DNA from: Chrysoperla carnea | Taxonomy: Eukaryota; Arthropoda; Insecta; Neuroptera; Chrysopidae | Direction: 5' to 3' | DNA length: 64,000 nucleotides | Assembly: GCF_905475395.1 (NCBI RefSeq) | Contig: NC_058339.1 | Coordinates: 9,680,001-9,744,000, forward strand | Made by a program: the position numbers and the translations under genes | Notes under the pieces: generated by a model | Told to the model about the DNA's origin: nothing | Database searches by the model: none | The model's input: the letters and a program-made list of their open reading frames with translations, nothing else | Shown here: positions 1 to 12,333 of the stretch, piece by piece | How positions within the stretch are numbered: position 1 is the first letter of the stretch | Layout of the letters: each line of letters starts with the position of its first letter

Positions 1-401
1 CATTCATGAAGTTATAACAAAATTCATCATCAAAATTGAAAATAAGATAAAAATAATTTCAACCCTTAATCTACCCTGCTCTTACATCCCTTATATGGAC
101 GGTGACACTTAGTTTTTTTCTTTTCTAATTCATTGCTGTTTACTTTCTATTAAAAAGTTTTTTTTAAATTTGTTTTCATTCATTCCAAATGAAAATTATC
201 AAAAACTTCCAAAATATGTCGTTTTTTGAGATTCCTCCATAAGAGCCAATGTTATTTATATCGATTTTTAATGACTTTTTTCTTAAAAATTTGCACGGTT
301 ACCTAAGCTGAAATTTTAACCACATATTCTTTGAGTAAAAGACTACCTACAAACAAATTTTGAGCCTTTAAATCAAACATTGTTGTCATGCTCATACATC
401 C
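1..401. mobile_element. TTAA-flanked MITE, copy 1 (cut by left window edge)
   Basis: The 3' part of a ~639-bp non-autonomous DNA transposon also found complete at 8291-8929 and 12334-12972. It aligns from about base 234 of those copies with only scattered differences and ends in CATGCTCATACATCC followed by TTAA at 402-405. No transposase is encoded. The missing left part lies outside the window. Confidence 0.9.
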
Positions 402-405
402 TTAA

Positions 406-1911
406 GTTTAATTAATTAGTGTTTTTCAATAATTTTAATTTGACATTTTCTATAACATTAACATGTAAAGAACTGCAAATTAGTCATAACAGCGTCCTTT
501 ATCGCCAAAATTTTTCACTGGAAGCGCTAGCATCGATTATATTGTACCTACCATGACTACGCACTCAACGAATAGGTTACTCATATTTTAAATTTTTTTG
601 TATCATTAGTTGTTAAAGCCAATTCAAAAATGATTGTGATTTTGTGATTTCAACGCCTAAGTGATTTTGGTAACGAACTACCTTAATGTGTACTTTATCT
701 TAATATCTTTAATCACTTACGCGTTATCCATGTTATCAATGAAAGGCACTTATAATAAAAAATAATAATAATACCAATAAAAATATAGTTTTATCTAAAT
801 CCAAAAGTAAATAAGTAATCAACATTTATTTAAATAATAAAAATAATATAATTTGACCATTGTATATCGAATGTCATTCCCTAATCAATTTATAATTAAG
901 CTTTTATATATATTTTATATATTTTTCATAATTAACATTTTAATATCATCATTATAAAAGATTTTTTCATCGATAGTCCAATGTTGCTGAATTTATTTTT
1001 AATTCTGTGTCAATTATTGAGAAAGTCACACATTTTTAAATTTTATTTATAATTTTCTATCAATTATTGAGAAAATCACACATTTCTAAACTTAATTTTT
1101 AATTATTGCAATCTAAAATGAATTGAGTAGTAACAGAGAAAGCAAAAACTTAAAATCAAAGGTTGCCATAAATATGTACACAATAATTGGCCATTATTTG
1201 GAACGGAATCCCAAAAAAATGAATAGCTTAGTATGTACCAAACTTAAATAAACTTGTTTTAGCTAATAAAATTAGAAAAAAATCCGTCAAATCATTGAAT
1301 ATTTTATTATTTAAACAAATCAAAACATAGCCTTGTGTGAATAAATTTTTTTTAAACATTGCTTTAAGATAACTTAAATTTTTTACGAGTAGGTATTCAA
1401 AGACGTCATGATAAAATTATTTAGTAAAAACTTACATAAATTAAAATTTTAAAGAAAAAAAAAAGCTTTATTAGTGCAGTAGTATGTGCGCCTCAAAATA
1501 GAGTTACAATTCTTTGTTTTTTGTTTTTTTATTAAAATGCTTTTTCCGAATTCGTTTGTATGCGAAAAAACGGTTTTTCACACTTTTCCGATTTTTTATT
1601 AATACCTCTGTACCCTCCAAAGTATTTTTTCTCCTAATTGTCCTGTTGAAAACTCAGACGGATTAATTTTTTTTAATATGAAACTCCGCAGCCTGTACTA
1701 TATTTAATATGGAAAAAACCTTTTGATTATATTATCCTTGTTAAGTGATTAGAAAAAATTAACTTTGTATGCATTTCGATAAAAAAAAATTTTTTGCAAC
1801 TATGTATGGTATTTATATCTGAGTGATTCCATGTTAAAGGTCATTTTTTATACAGAAAAATACACGTGGAAATAAAAGTTTCAAAAAAATTTCTTGAAAT
1901 AGGTAACTTTT
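406..1911. other. AT-rich spacer, no gene seen
   Basis: No reading frame with protein-like composition and no splice-bounded exon was seen. It contains poly-T/poly-A runs and a small tandem duplication at 991-1100. If the ABCG reading at 5251-5467 is right, this stretch lies inside that gene's first long intron. Confidence 0.5.
991..1100. repeat. Two-copy ~50-bp tandem duplication
   Basis: The block starting CAATTATTGAGAAAGTCACA at 1011 is repeated from 1061 as CAATTATTGAGAAAATCACA, with similar AT-rich flanks. The copies differ by a few substitutions, so the duplication is old but recognisable. Confidence 0.75.
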
Positions 1912-1913
1912 TA

Positions 1914-2231
1914 TACAAAATGTCCCAGGAGTAATGGACGCCTTGTTACATCAGGTAGAAAATAATCCTCTTCCATTTTTTTATCTTTTACACCCGCCTC
2001 TAACTACACATTCACAAACTTAACGTTGAAGCTCCCGCGTCTCACTCTCGTAGTTTCTTACTTTACCCCTTCGTTTTGTCGCTGTAGCACGCTTCTGATT
2101 GGCTGTCTATTTTAACTAATTTCTAATTATTCGTGCATCGGATCAAAAAAATGGAAAAGGAGTTTTCGTCTTAGAATTTTATTTTCTACATGATGCAACA
2201 AGGACGTCCGTTACTCTTGGGACACCCTGTA
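1914..2231. mobile_element. TA-flanked inverted-repeat DNA element (mariner-type MITE, decayed)
   Basis: The left end (TACAAAATGTCCC, then an AGTAATGGACG block and a CTTGTT block) is mirrored at the right end (…GTCCGTTACTCTTGGGACACCCTGTA). The imperfect inverted repeat runs for roughly 100 bp per side. TA dinucleotides sit at 1912-1913 and 2232-2233. Ends of the form TACAGGGTGTCCC are typical of Tc1/mariner-derived elements in insects. The centre holds no coding sequence. Confidence 0.75.
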
Positions 2232-2433
2232 TAGGCAGGTATTTTGAAAATGCTTTAAAGATAATAGTTAACATTGCAAGAGTTCAGAAGTCAATTTATA
2301 CCAAAGGCTATAATAAAAAATTAAAATAAAAAAAAAAAAAAAACATAACAAAGCAATTCAATGGGTATTGAGAAAATCACTAATGACGTCAATCAATCAA
2401 TATGGCATCTTAAAAAAAACATCATTGTCTGTA

Positions 2434-2760
2434 CAGTGTGATCATTTCAAAAGTATCCACCCTTAATAACTCTTGACCTGATGTGATTAATGTTTTGAGT
2501 GAAAACACATCGATTTAGATATCGAGTGGGAAGTTCAAAAATAGTTTCACTCCTTCACCCAAAGAGTGCCCTTTCAAATGATGCATAACAAGGTAGGGGA
2601 TGCCGTTTGAAATATTAAAGTTGGAGTGGCTAAGAGCGAAGGGGTGAAACTTAAAATTATCTAGGTCCAATTTCTGAACTTCCCTCGCAATATCTAAATC
2701 AAGATTTAAATCAGCTGTCAAGAGTTATTAAGGGTGGATACTTTTGAAATGATCACACTG
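2434..2760. mobile_element. Tc1/mariner-type MITE with perfect 44-bp TIRs
   Basis: The left terminal repeat 2434-2477 starts CAGTGTGATCATTTCAAAAG. It is the exact reverse complement of 2717-2760. TA dinucleotides at 2432-2433 and 2761-2762 are the expected target duplication. The 327-bp element has an open 68-codon minus-strand frame (2515-2721) but no transposase motif. Perfect TIRs suggest recent movement. Confidence 0.92.
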
Positions 2761-2762
2761 TA

Positions 2763-5244
2763 TAATGAGATCTTTAAAAGAATGGGCTATTTTACATTAG
2801 ACAGGTCAATCATACATTTGAACATCATTGTTGTAAATCACTATGGTTTTCTAATATTCATTTATTTATTCAACATCTAATGAAACCCTACAGTTTCAGG
2901 CAGTTTAAGGTTGTCGACAAAATGAAGTTCCCAATACTATGTGTCTCTTTTTTAAAGACGTATTTATTGTAAAAAAAAATGTATTTTCCCAGTTCATTAT
3001 TCTTAGAAATTCTTGGGCAATGTTAAGGTAGTTTGTTATCCAAATCACTTAATCAATCAGCAATCATTTTTTAATTGTTTTTTACAACTAATGATTCAAA
3101 CAAATTTACAATAAATTAAAATAACACGATATAATATTTTATTGATCTTAAGACGTATTAAAAATAATTAAAAATATTAAAAACATTTTTAAAAACTGAG
3201 TGGACTAAAATTAACTGTCGAATTTAATGATCAGCTGTTGTTAAAAATTCATAAACATAACCTAAAAATAATTTATAGGGAAGAATTTTTACATGTAAAT
3301 TTTGTTCTATCTCTAACGGTTTACAAGATGGTTCTTACGAACCCAAAACTCAATTTACCTCTCTTTTTACGTCATGAGCACGCTATAAAAATTTCAGTTT
3401 GATATCTCTTTTCGTTTTTGAGTTATCGTAATCACAGACGGACAGACAGACAACCGAAAATGGACTCGGGTGTTTTTATAAACATCTATACCAAAATTTG
3501 GTTCTTAGCTTCAATATTTTTAAGCATTACAAACTTGAGACTAAACTTAATATATCTTGATATATTTCATATAATCTTGCTCTAAAAATAGGAGGTTCAT
3601 TGATCTGAAAGATAAATAATATATCAAATTTTTATATAAACAAGGCTGTATGACACATTAAGAGCCAAAATTCCCTCTTTGTAACAACAAAAACAAATTT
3701 TAGATAACGAACAAGGGTAAAAGAGAATAATTATCAAATAATAATAATATAGAAACATATTTTACAAAAAACATTTTTATAAATTTTAATCAACAAGGAT
3801 GTTGTTATCAATCTTTTACTTTAGACTTTAAAATTTAAAATATCTACGTTTAAAAACAGATTTATTATTATTCAGTACTTTTATGCAAATTTTTAAGACA
3901 ATAATATGATGACTTTTCAACTTTAAAGTTAAAATTCACATTTTAAAATGCAACATCAATGTCAAATTATTGTAGATCACATGATTAATTGAAGCCAGTT
4001 TCATGGAAAATATTGGATTATTGAATTATTCACGGAAGTCAAAACAAGAGTTGACGAATATCAAATAACTATTAACCCGTCAGTACTCACGTTATGAGCA
4101 AATGAATTTAATTATCTATTTCTCTGCTCTAATTTTTTCACTCTCAAACATCATTTAAGTAATAATCACGTAATTAAACTATTTTTAATTAGCTAGTGCA
4201 TTCAAAACTAAAACAAAAAATTATGTAAAGGTTATAATTTACAATGTGAGCTTGTGAGCAAATCACTCATCACCCACCTAAAGGTTACCAAACGATTGAC
4301 GCGAGTGCTGACGGGTTAAGAGAAAATATTGTCCACGTGAGTTAAATGCATGAAAACGTGCCAAAGTGTATCAGGAACTAATTTTGTAATTAAAACTTTT
4401 AGAGGAAAAAAATAAATTTCAAAGAACTGCAAATAGCTTTTATTTCGTGGGAATCACAGATTGTCAAGAAGCCCTAGAGCTATCTATACAGCCTTTATCT
4501 ATGAAAAATGAAGTTTAGCGAACATATTTAACGAAAGAAATTTAATTAAACTAAAAAATTATATAAATGAGTGATAATTGATGCAAAATAAAATATTATA
4601 GATTTTTGCTTCTTAAAAACATTTTCGTAATAGAATTATTTTTTGTATGGGAAGTTTAGATGACATCTAATCAAATTACAGAAATTCATCAATTCGATTT
4701 ATATGAGATAACGATCATGTAATGTAAATATAATTTTGCATAAATAAATGTGTCACTTTTTAACATTCCATAGAAATGAATCAACCTTTATTATAGATAT
4801 ATTTCTTAAATTTAAGATTTTTTAGAGTGATCTAAATTTCAATACTTTAATTTCAAAATGAAAATGAATTTTTTTAAATTACGAAGCTTTTAAACTATTT
4901 AAAATAACAGCTGAATGAACTTAATTATGTTTTTTTTTCTAAAAAAATGAATTCTATGCAATTATGAATTACTACGCATGCTTTTATTCTTTTGTTTATG
5001 TTCATAAAAAATAATTAATTGCTAATCATATTTGACGTTTCATTTACTACCGTACAAATATTATAAAAGAGTTTAGAAAAATAATTTATCTTATAAAAAC
5101 ATTAATAGAATTATGTAATAAATTTATTAATTTAATTTAATTTAATTTAATAATCAACTTTTCTAATTGACGTAAATAAATGTAATTCAGAAAAAAAATT
5201 TCCTTATAATTAACATGCAAAAAAAATTTAATAAAAAAAAATGG
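2763..5244. other. AT-rich spacer, probable start of ABCG intron 1
   Basis: No exon was recognised. A short patch at about 3400-3480 (GACGGACAGACAGACAACCG) resembles a dispersed tail sequence common in insect repeats. The piggyBac-type MITE at 4076-4315 is inside. The stretch lies downstream of the GTAAGT donor at 5250-5245 on the minus strand. Confidence 0.5.
4076..4315. mobile_element. piggyBac-type MITE
   Basis: A 240-bp element bounded by TTAA at 4072-4075 and 4316-4319. The left end is CCCGTCAGTACTCACG and the right end, read inward on the other strand, is CCCGTCAGCACTCGCG, so 14 of 16 bases match. TTAA target duplications plus a CCC-starting terminal repeat are the signature of the piggyBac superfamily. 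No transposase is present, so it is non-autonomous. Confidence 0.88.
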
Positions 5245-5250
5245 ACTTAC

Positions 5251-5467
5251 TGTTTTTCTTTCCTTCTGTGACTTTGTATGTCAAATCCGTGAATGCAAGA
5301 TCAACTGGAGGACGTTTTGGCAGATGTGTCAATGTTTTTGGTTGTAAAGGGGTTATTGTCACTTTGACGGAACTTCCTTTCCTGAAAGGTTCCAATAAAA
5401 GAGCATTAGATCCATCATCACAATTTTCTTTAACATTATTTGTAGAACATTCTCCGTCTAATTTCAT
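5251..5467 (-). CDS. ABCG1/4-like half transporter, first coding exon (partial gene)
   Basis: Minus-strand exon ending at a strong donor, GTAAGT (5250-5245). The encoded segment ends HLPKRPPVDLAFTDLTYKV followed by TEGKKN. That is the stretch just before the nucleotide-binding domain of ABCG1/ABCG4-like (white-type) transporters, where a basic LPKRPPVD block precedes the first NBD strand. The start is taken at Met 5467 (MKLDGECS). An upstream in-frame Met at 5497 would add ten lysine-rich residues. The NBD (Walker A, signature, Walker B) and the six membrane segments are not in the window, so the next intron exceeds 5.2 kb. ABCG1/4-type proteins export lipids or sterols. The assignment rests on one short conserved block, so the exact paralogue is unknown. 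Confidence 0.72.
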
Positions 5468-5497
5468 TTTGGTATTTTTTTTTATTATTTTGCACAC

Positions 5498-8286
5498 TTT
5501 ATTTTAAAATAAATAAATAAATAATTTTTATTTTTGTTGTATAATTTTGAAATTAAAACACAATATACAACAATTATACATTTATGTTATTTTGTTTTGT
5601 TCGACAAAATATCAGAAAAATATTCAAAATTAAAATCGAAAAACTCAACGCAAATATTAAAATAAAACGTTGATTTGACTACAATGCAAACAAAAAAACA
5701 CTACACCGTCATGTACGACGGCTAATGAACAACTGATGATACACTATTCAAGTGTGGAAGTTATAAAAATAAAATACTAATTATTTAAAACAAGCCGCCA
5801 CAAAATCATGACGTATTATCTATATTCTCATGTATTATTATTCATAAGAAGTATAAAATATAATGTTTTTACACATTACAATGCCATCCACTTAGTAAAA
5901 TCATGGTCACTCACTTTTTACATATAAAAACATATTTATTTTATTAAATATGTTTTTATTCAGTGTAAACAAAATACCATACATTTTTAGTGCCACTGAT
6001 ATTGATAACACAGACTCAGTAATGACACCAAAATGGCTACGATGTCGACCTCTGTGTTTTATGTCATATTGTTCTCATATCATATTTTTGCAAATATTTG
6101 TCAAATGATTACAATTAAAATCGTATAAAAATTGTATTGTATTTTATTTTCAAAATCATCTTTATTTTATGAGCGTATAAAGAAGGGTTCGTTCATAACG
6201 CGAACTATGCGCACGCATTAATACTTTTATGAATATAGCCTTTGAATTGATTTTTGTCAACTCTTGAAATAAAGGAATTTAAAACAAAGAATTTAAAAAT
6301 TTTTTAAATTATACATTATTAACAATAAAATACCAACTAGTGTGCAACAAATTTACAAAAGGGAAGGGAGAGGGGGATAAGTTTATTATCCATAGTTTTA
6401 CCCTATTTTTTGCACATTATAAATATGTAGCAGTTTTTACATATGATAAACTGTAAGATTGAAAAATATTTCTCTTATCATTTTTTATTTTGAAATTGTC
6501 AATTATCTATGATCTTTGAATTTATTATTTACACAATTATTATTTATTTTTACAATGGAATTGAAACTTTTTCATCATCTTTTTAAAGTAACTATATGCA
6601 ATATCAACTACATAACAGTAAAGTTTACAGATTCTTACATAAAAAGTTCTAGCAGACACAATTATATGATATATGAAATAAATGCGTATGTACTATCATG
6701 ACACAGAGAGAGATGATAATAGATGAATGATATAATCTTATAAATTATTTATCTAGCCTGTTTTTTCCTGTATAGGCGATATTTTCCTTATCTCTTTATC
6801 AAATTCTTTTATTTACCCCTCATTTTAAAGCTTCTCGTACTTTCTTCTGACTGAATAGACTCATGGTCTAAGAATATACCGCTTAGGAAACAATCGGCTA
6901 AGGAAATAATTGAGTTAGAGAGATCCTTAGATACCTATCTCAAATATTTTCATACACTCATTTTTTTGGGAATGTTTTTAAAAGGAAGTAAATTTATGAT
7001 TAATTAAAAACTAATTAGTTTATTTAATTTTCAATTTTGTTTAATATTTGTGTAATAAACTATAATTATTTTGTTAATATTTATTTCCTATTTTTTCAAG
7101 GAATAACATCTTATTTGAATAAATAAGATTACTGATAGATATGACATGTAAGAAAAGTTCATTTAATGGTTGAAGGTTGATATATTTTATTTGAATTTGA
7201 CTAAATTAATTAAATCCATATCAAATCGAGGTCTCAATGAAAATTCTTTAAGTTAGTTCATGGAAATGCTACATTTAACCTTGGATTCTTGGATGGATAT
7301 AACGTAAGTTTTTTTGGAGCTTTTTTTATCTTTTGGAGTGTGTAATACTGTAATACCTAACTAATGTTTTACTTCCAAAATTTTTGTTTCCTCCTTTTTA
7401 ATTATGTACCATTTTTCGTTCAAATATCTGTGATCATTCCCAGGTAAACTTTCTAACGGGCAAATTAAAGGTTAAAAGAACATATTTATCACATTATTCC
7501 AATGTGACCCCCGACCTGGTCACACTGGAAATCAACAAGGTGTTTTTTTAAAAGTCGGTGTTCTTTTAAAATCTGGCACAAAAAAAGGTTTCTCATGGGA
7601 AAATTTCATTTTAACGTTGGAGAAATTTACAAGGTCATGTCCAAGGTCAAAACCAATTTTTCTTTTAAAACCAACAACATTTATATTTATAAACCATTTT
7701 TCGATTTGTGGTTTCTTTGCTGAGGAAGTCAGCCGATCCGGTACTTATTGAACCGACTGTGTAAGCAGCAAATAAGCTACAAAATTAAACTCCATTGTCA
7801 TTTTTGTAAATATCTATTTCAGTACCAAACTAATTAACCTTGGTTCTAAAATTAAATTAATAATTGTATGCGTATATTTTTATATCACAGTTCCGAAAAA
7901 ACCTATTTAAAAAAAATTTTCATTTCCGCAATGAAGTAATTTGAATATATATGTATATCATAGATTGATAGATTATGGAAAATGAAATATCAAAGTTTAT
8001 AGATAATAATTAACATACACATGAATAATTATTTGAGTATATATACAGAAGGACAAACCATCGAATAATTAGGCAAAACATTGGCCCGTTGAATTTCGAG
8101 TCTGGATAATAACGACGGAGAAATGAAGGAAAAATGGCACACTCAAGGAAAAATCAAGTTTCTAATTCCATTTAATTTCCAATTCAATTTTGCTCTAGAG
8201 CTATAACATACAAATTATATCCAATTTTAACCAACCCAGTATGCAATCTAAATTTGGTTTAATTTGTGGTCAAATTAAACCTATGT
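5498..8286. other. Spacer upstream of the ABCG exon
   Basis: AT-rich DNA with no supported coding exon. It should contain the promoter and 5' UTR of the ABCG gene, but no core-promoter motif stands out. A block at 6725-6905 recurs at 25815-25985, and 6930-6985 is a fragment of the repeat at 21380-21553. A higher-complexity patch at 7490-7690 (ACAAGGTCATGTCCAAGGTC) looks repeat-derived. Confidence 0.45.
6725..6905 (+). repeat. Dispersed repeat, copy 1 (partner at 25815-25985)
   Basis: The series ATAATCTTATA…TAGCCTGTTTT…TTTATCAA…ATTTACCCC…AAAGCTT…TAGGAAA is shared in order and orientation with 25815-25985 at perhaps 75% identity. No terminal repeats were identified, so the class is unknown. 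Confidence 0.6.
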
Positions 8287-8290
8287 TTAA

Positions 8291-8929
8291 GGATGTATGA
8301 GCATGGTAGTGGGGGCACAAATTTAAAAATAGATATTTTCAATTTTGATGATAAATTTATATTATTACTTGACGATATAAGACGAAAAGTAAGAATAAAA
8401 TTTTTCGATATCTGGCTTAATTTTCAAAATATCGAAAATTGAAAATTTTGTTTAATTATTTAGCTTTCGATATTTCGAAAACCAAGACACATATCGAAAA
8501 ATTTTATTCTTATTTTTCGTCTACATTCATGAATTTATAACAAAATTCATCATCAAAGTTGAAAATAAGATAAAAATAATTTCAACCCTTAATCTACCCT
8601 GCTCTTACATCCCTTATATGGACGGTGACACTTAGTTTTTTTCTTTTCTAATTCATTGCTAATATGTTTACTTTCTATTAAAAAGTTTTTTTTAAATTTG
8701 TTTTCATTCATTCCAAATGAAAATTATCAAAAACTTCCAAAATATGTCGTTTTTTGAGATTCCTCCATAAGAGCCAATGTATTTTATATCGATTTTTAAT
8801 GACTTTTTTCTTAAAAATTTGCACGGTTACCTAAGCTGAAATTTTAACCACATATTCTTTGAGTAAAAGACTACCTATAAACAAATTTTGAGCTTTTAAA
8901 TCAAACATTGTTGTCATGCTCATACATCC
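8291..8929. mobile_element. TTAA-flanked foldback MITE, copy 2 (complete, 639 bp)
   Basis: The ends are GGATGTATGAGCATG and its reverse complement, with TTAA at 8287-8290 and 8930-8933. Beyond the ends, the left ~240 bases fold back on the middle part: a GACGAAAAGTAAGAATAAAA block near 8380 is mirrored near 8510. One side of the element is therefore a long hairpin. It is nearly identical to 12334-12972 and to 1-401. No protein is encoded. TTAA suggests piggyBac-type mobilisation, but because TTAA is palindromic a TA target (mariner-type) or a TTA/TAA target (Harbinger-type) cannot be excluded. Confidence 0.92.
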
Positions 8930-8933
8930 TTAA

Positions 8934-11900
8934 CAGGTTTTAAGAAATTGTTATGTTATACCTGGATCCGAGCACAAACATGAACGGTGCGAAAAATTAA
9001 CAACACAGATGAAAATTTTGACCAAAAATTAGCGGGTTTCAAAAAAAAATTCCATTCAGGTCAGACAAAATCAGTCGCCATTGAACTTCCACGTAAAGTT
9101 TCTTGGTGTGATGATTTTCTTTCTGTTTCACTTTAGAACATTTACAAATACAACGCTTCAAATCGTATCACATATAATTTTAATATGACACGCCACTGTT
9201 TATTATAACATAAGTTTGTGTTTATCTTAATTTTGAAAGTGAAAGTTTTTTTTATACTTTCGTAAACATAATATCTTAAAAAATACTAGAATGAGGTATT
9301 TGATTTTTATACTACCGTAATATTATAATCATAATATATACATTCATTAAAATGACTTATTTAATATATCAAGAAAATTATTTTTCTGTTGAAAATTGAC
9401 GTTTTCAATCACGTTGGAAATATAATTAGTGTAGGCGCTGAGTGGGTTTCGAATGCATTTACAGGTCCCACCCAGCTAGGATTGTATTTCGACCCGCTGA
9501 ATCCGAATTTTTAACTTATCGCTCAGAGTGAGGGGAAATTTGTTATAAACATAAGCCGGTTTTTATAGGAACGATAGTTTCGGAGATAGCTTTTCAAAGT
9601 TTGTTTATTTTTTCAAGTTACACGATTTCTTACCCGTAAATTTCATCATACATTCGCGTTCGGATAACGGAAGTAGATGTATCTAAGTATGTTGTTAAAT
9701 AACGTAAAGGAAGTTAAAAAGTTCAATGTTTGCTATTATATTACACCCAGTGTTTATATGAGATGAAAATATGAATTATTATTTGTTTCAAAAATGTAAA
9801 TTTGTATTATAAAATTAATTTTTAAAAAAGATAACTATTAAAAATTGTTTTCATAAAATTGAGTGCCATCTACTGTTGAAGCTATCAAATAAGTTAAAAA
9901 TTAATATAAATTTTAATCAAGACTTCAACCAAGATAATTAATTTAATATGTTTTGCAATTATTTTTATATAGATGGTGCTAAAATATGTTATTTCAACCT
10001 TGATGAGTTATTAAAAACTTGTTTAATAAATTTTAACACTCCGTGCTAATTTGCCCTAACCACATAAAGTAATATCAAAAGGCTTAAAAATAAGACTACC
10101 CTTTTCTATTTACACCGAGCTTAAAAATAACATATATTTCAGGATATGACATAATAATGCTGTATATATTTCAGGATAAGGCGCGTCCAAAAATCCGTAA
10201 CTTTCTGCCGCGTGGTAAATAAGCGTCTGAGTCAATATGGAGCCTTTTCTCTCATAGAACATATATATGGCAGAACGGACTTTTTCGAGATACAGGGTGG
10301 TGTAAAAATCTGGGTAAAAAGTGAGACCTAATCGTCTGGAAGTAACGGTAAGACAAAGCATCCATTTTTGAAAAGTTGGGAATAATAGTGGCAGAAAAAA
10401 AGTGGGCTTGGAGTAAATTGGAAAAAAGTGAATCCTAACAAGAATCCTAAACATTGATTAGGTAAGTATGGGCATAACTTTATTGGTGATTTTTCGTTTA
10501 TTTATTAGTTGTAGTAAGTTTGATATATGGCAACCAATTACTGTCTCGACAAGATAGAATTTTTATAAAGAGTGACTTTTTATCGTAAAATTAAAAAAAT
10601 CGGTTTTGTATCCTTTTGGTAACTCGATCGGATTAATTTTATTGATAAGTATAAAAATTTTGTAAGGAGTGATGTTTAAATATTAGATAATTGCAAAATA
10701 TTACAGCTATGTTGTTTTATAGTTAACATCATATAAAAAAAATTCACTTTCAATCAGAAAAAAAATTACTTAAACAGGATTCACGGGTTATTAAATTTAT
10801 TTATTATCAAAATTGAGGAAACCATTTGCAATGTATTATTTATTTTTATGTTAATATTACAAAATTAGTAATAATTATGCACTTTACTTAAAAATTTTCG
10901 ACTATGTTGCTGAAAATTAAGTCAGATATTTTGGGTGATTCCATGAAAAGGTTTAAGTACAATGACTGCAAAAAATTACTTTTTTTTGATATCATAAATA
11001 CTTAACTATTTATGTTTTTTGATTCTTATTAATTGTACTCATAAATAGCATTTTAATATGTTATCTTCTGTATGTAGGCATGATAGTTAAAGAAAAAACT
11101 TTCACTCTCATATTCATTCATTCAAAAGTAAATATCATAATGTAATTTGATAAATAACTAATAAAAACAAACAATTCACTGAGTTAATTGTTGAAATACC
11201 ATGCATAGATTGTTGATTACGTATTCGTTTGTTTACGTTATGTAAGTAAAGAATTTTGGGAAATGATAGTTTTAGTCATTCTAAAGAAAAGTTTCCATGG
11301 GCACAAGTCATGAAAATGACAGGATTCCATGTTATAGCTAAATTAAAGTTGGAAAACGTACTCATTACATATACCTGTGTGTGTATAGGCAAATACATAT
11401 ACAGATATGTATAACTACATGCATACGTATGTTTTTTAATGTAAGAGTGTTGTTTTTTAATTCTTGTTTTTTTTTTTAAGAATATTTTACGAAATTCGAA
11501 GAAGAAGCAGTGTTAAATGTTCGGTGGATCAATAATATGAACTGTTAAGATCAATATTTTCAGCTACATATATACGTATATGATTTTTGACAATTAAATA
11601 ATTTTTTTTATACAAATGAGTACATTTTCCAACTTTAATTTAACGATAACTTGAAATCATGTCATTTTCATGACTTGTGGCCATGTATCATTTCCCAAAA
11701 TTTGACCAAAATGCAGATTACATCTAATTTGTGTGCGGTCTTTAATTTTTTTAGTGAGGAACCCTAGAAAACAGTTGAACACACACACACACAAAATAAC
11801 ATCGAAATCGGTCCATCCGTTTAGGAGGAGTTCAATGACTAACATCTACTCACAAGAAATATAAACAAATAAATATTCTGAATATAGAGGTTAAAAAAAA

Positions 11901-12178
11901 ATTAAATTACACAGTACTTTATTGCATTATCACTAATGGCTGTGTACTTAGTACGTACAATGATTCAATCATCTCTACAAAAGTACTAACTATTAGTTTT
12001 ATATTGCTTCATAGCAAAATTATTTTTATACTTGATAAAAAAATTTTTTTTTTTTTTATAACCATTAAATCTTGTTGAAATCTAATAGAAATTTCCATTA
12101 AAGTATTCTGAAATATTGGGAGTTATAACTTATAATATTGCATGCATCTTCATTAAAATTTTAATATTGCTAGACTTA
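8934..12178. other. Spacer with repeat debris, no gene recognised
   Basis: Mostly AT-rich. A moderately GC-richer patch at 9430-9560 has no recognised identity. 10110-10454 is a repeat-like block, described separately. A CA run and the phrase ATCGGTCCATCCGTTTAGGAG at 11777-11826 match the ends of a dispersed family also seen near 59870. Confidence 0.45.
10110..10454 (-). other. Transposon-like block with an open 114-codon frame
   Basis: A minus-strand frame is open for 114 codons but shows no family resemblance. The DNA contains ACAGGGTGGTGTAAAAATCTGGG, a phrase of the CAGGGTG terminal class of insect DNA transposons. ATATATTTCAGGATA is also duplicated in tandem (10132 and 10165). I treat the open frame as a by-product of repeat sequence rather than a gene. 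Confidence 0.4.
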
Positions 12179-12286
12179 GTTTATTTTATGTTGGGCCTTA
12201 CAAACAAAGAGAGTAAATAATATAACTTATGTATATATGTATTATTATTTATTATCTTTGTTTGTAAGGCCCAACATAAAATAAAC
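12179..12286. repeat. Perfect 32-bp-arm hairpin
   Basis: 12179-12210 (GTTTATTTTATGTTGGGCCT…) is the exact reverse complement of 12255-12286, around a 44-bp AT-rich loop. It lies 47 bp before the MITE at 12334. The arms are GC-richer than the surroundings and perfectly matched. It could be a tiny foldback element or a structured transcript. Confidence 0.85.
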
Positions 12287-12333
12287 CAACTCTATCATTT
12301 GAATCTTATAAGTTATGTTTTTTTTTGCTTTAA

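Noticed and set aside
10110..10454. 114-codon minus-strand open frame
   Set aside because: No conserved motif. The DNA carries transposon-type CAGGGTGGTG and internal duplications, so the frame is probably incidental.
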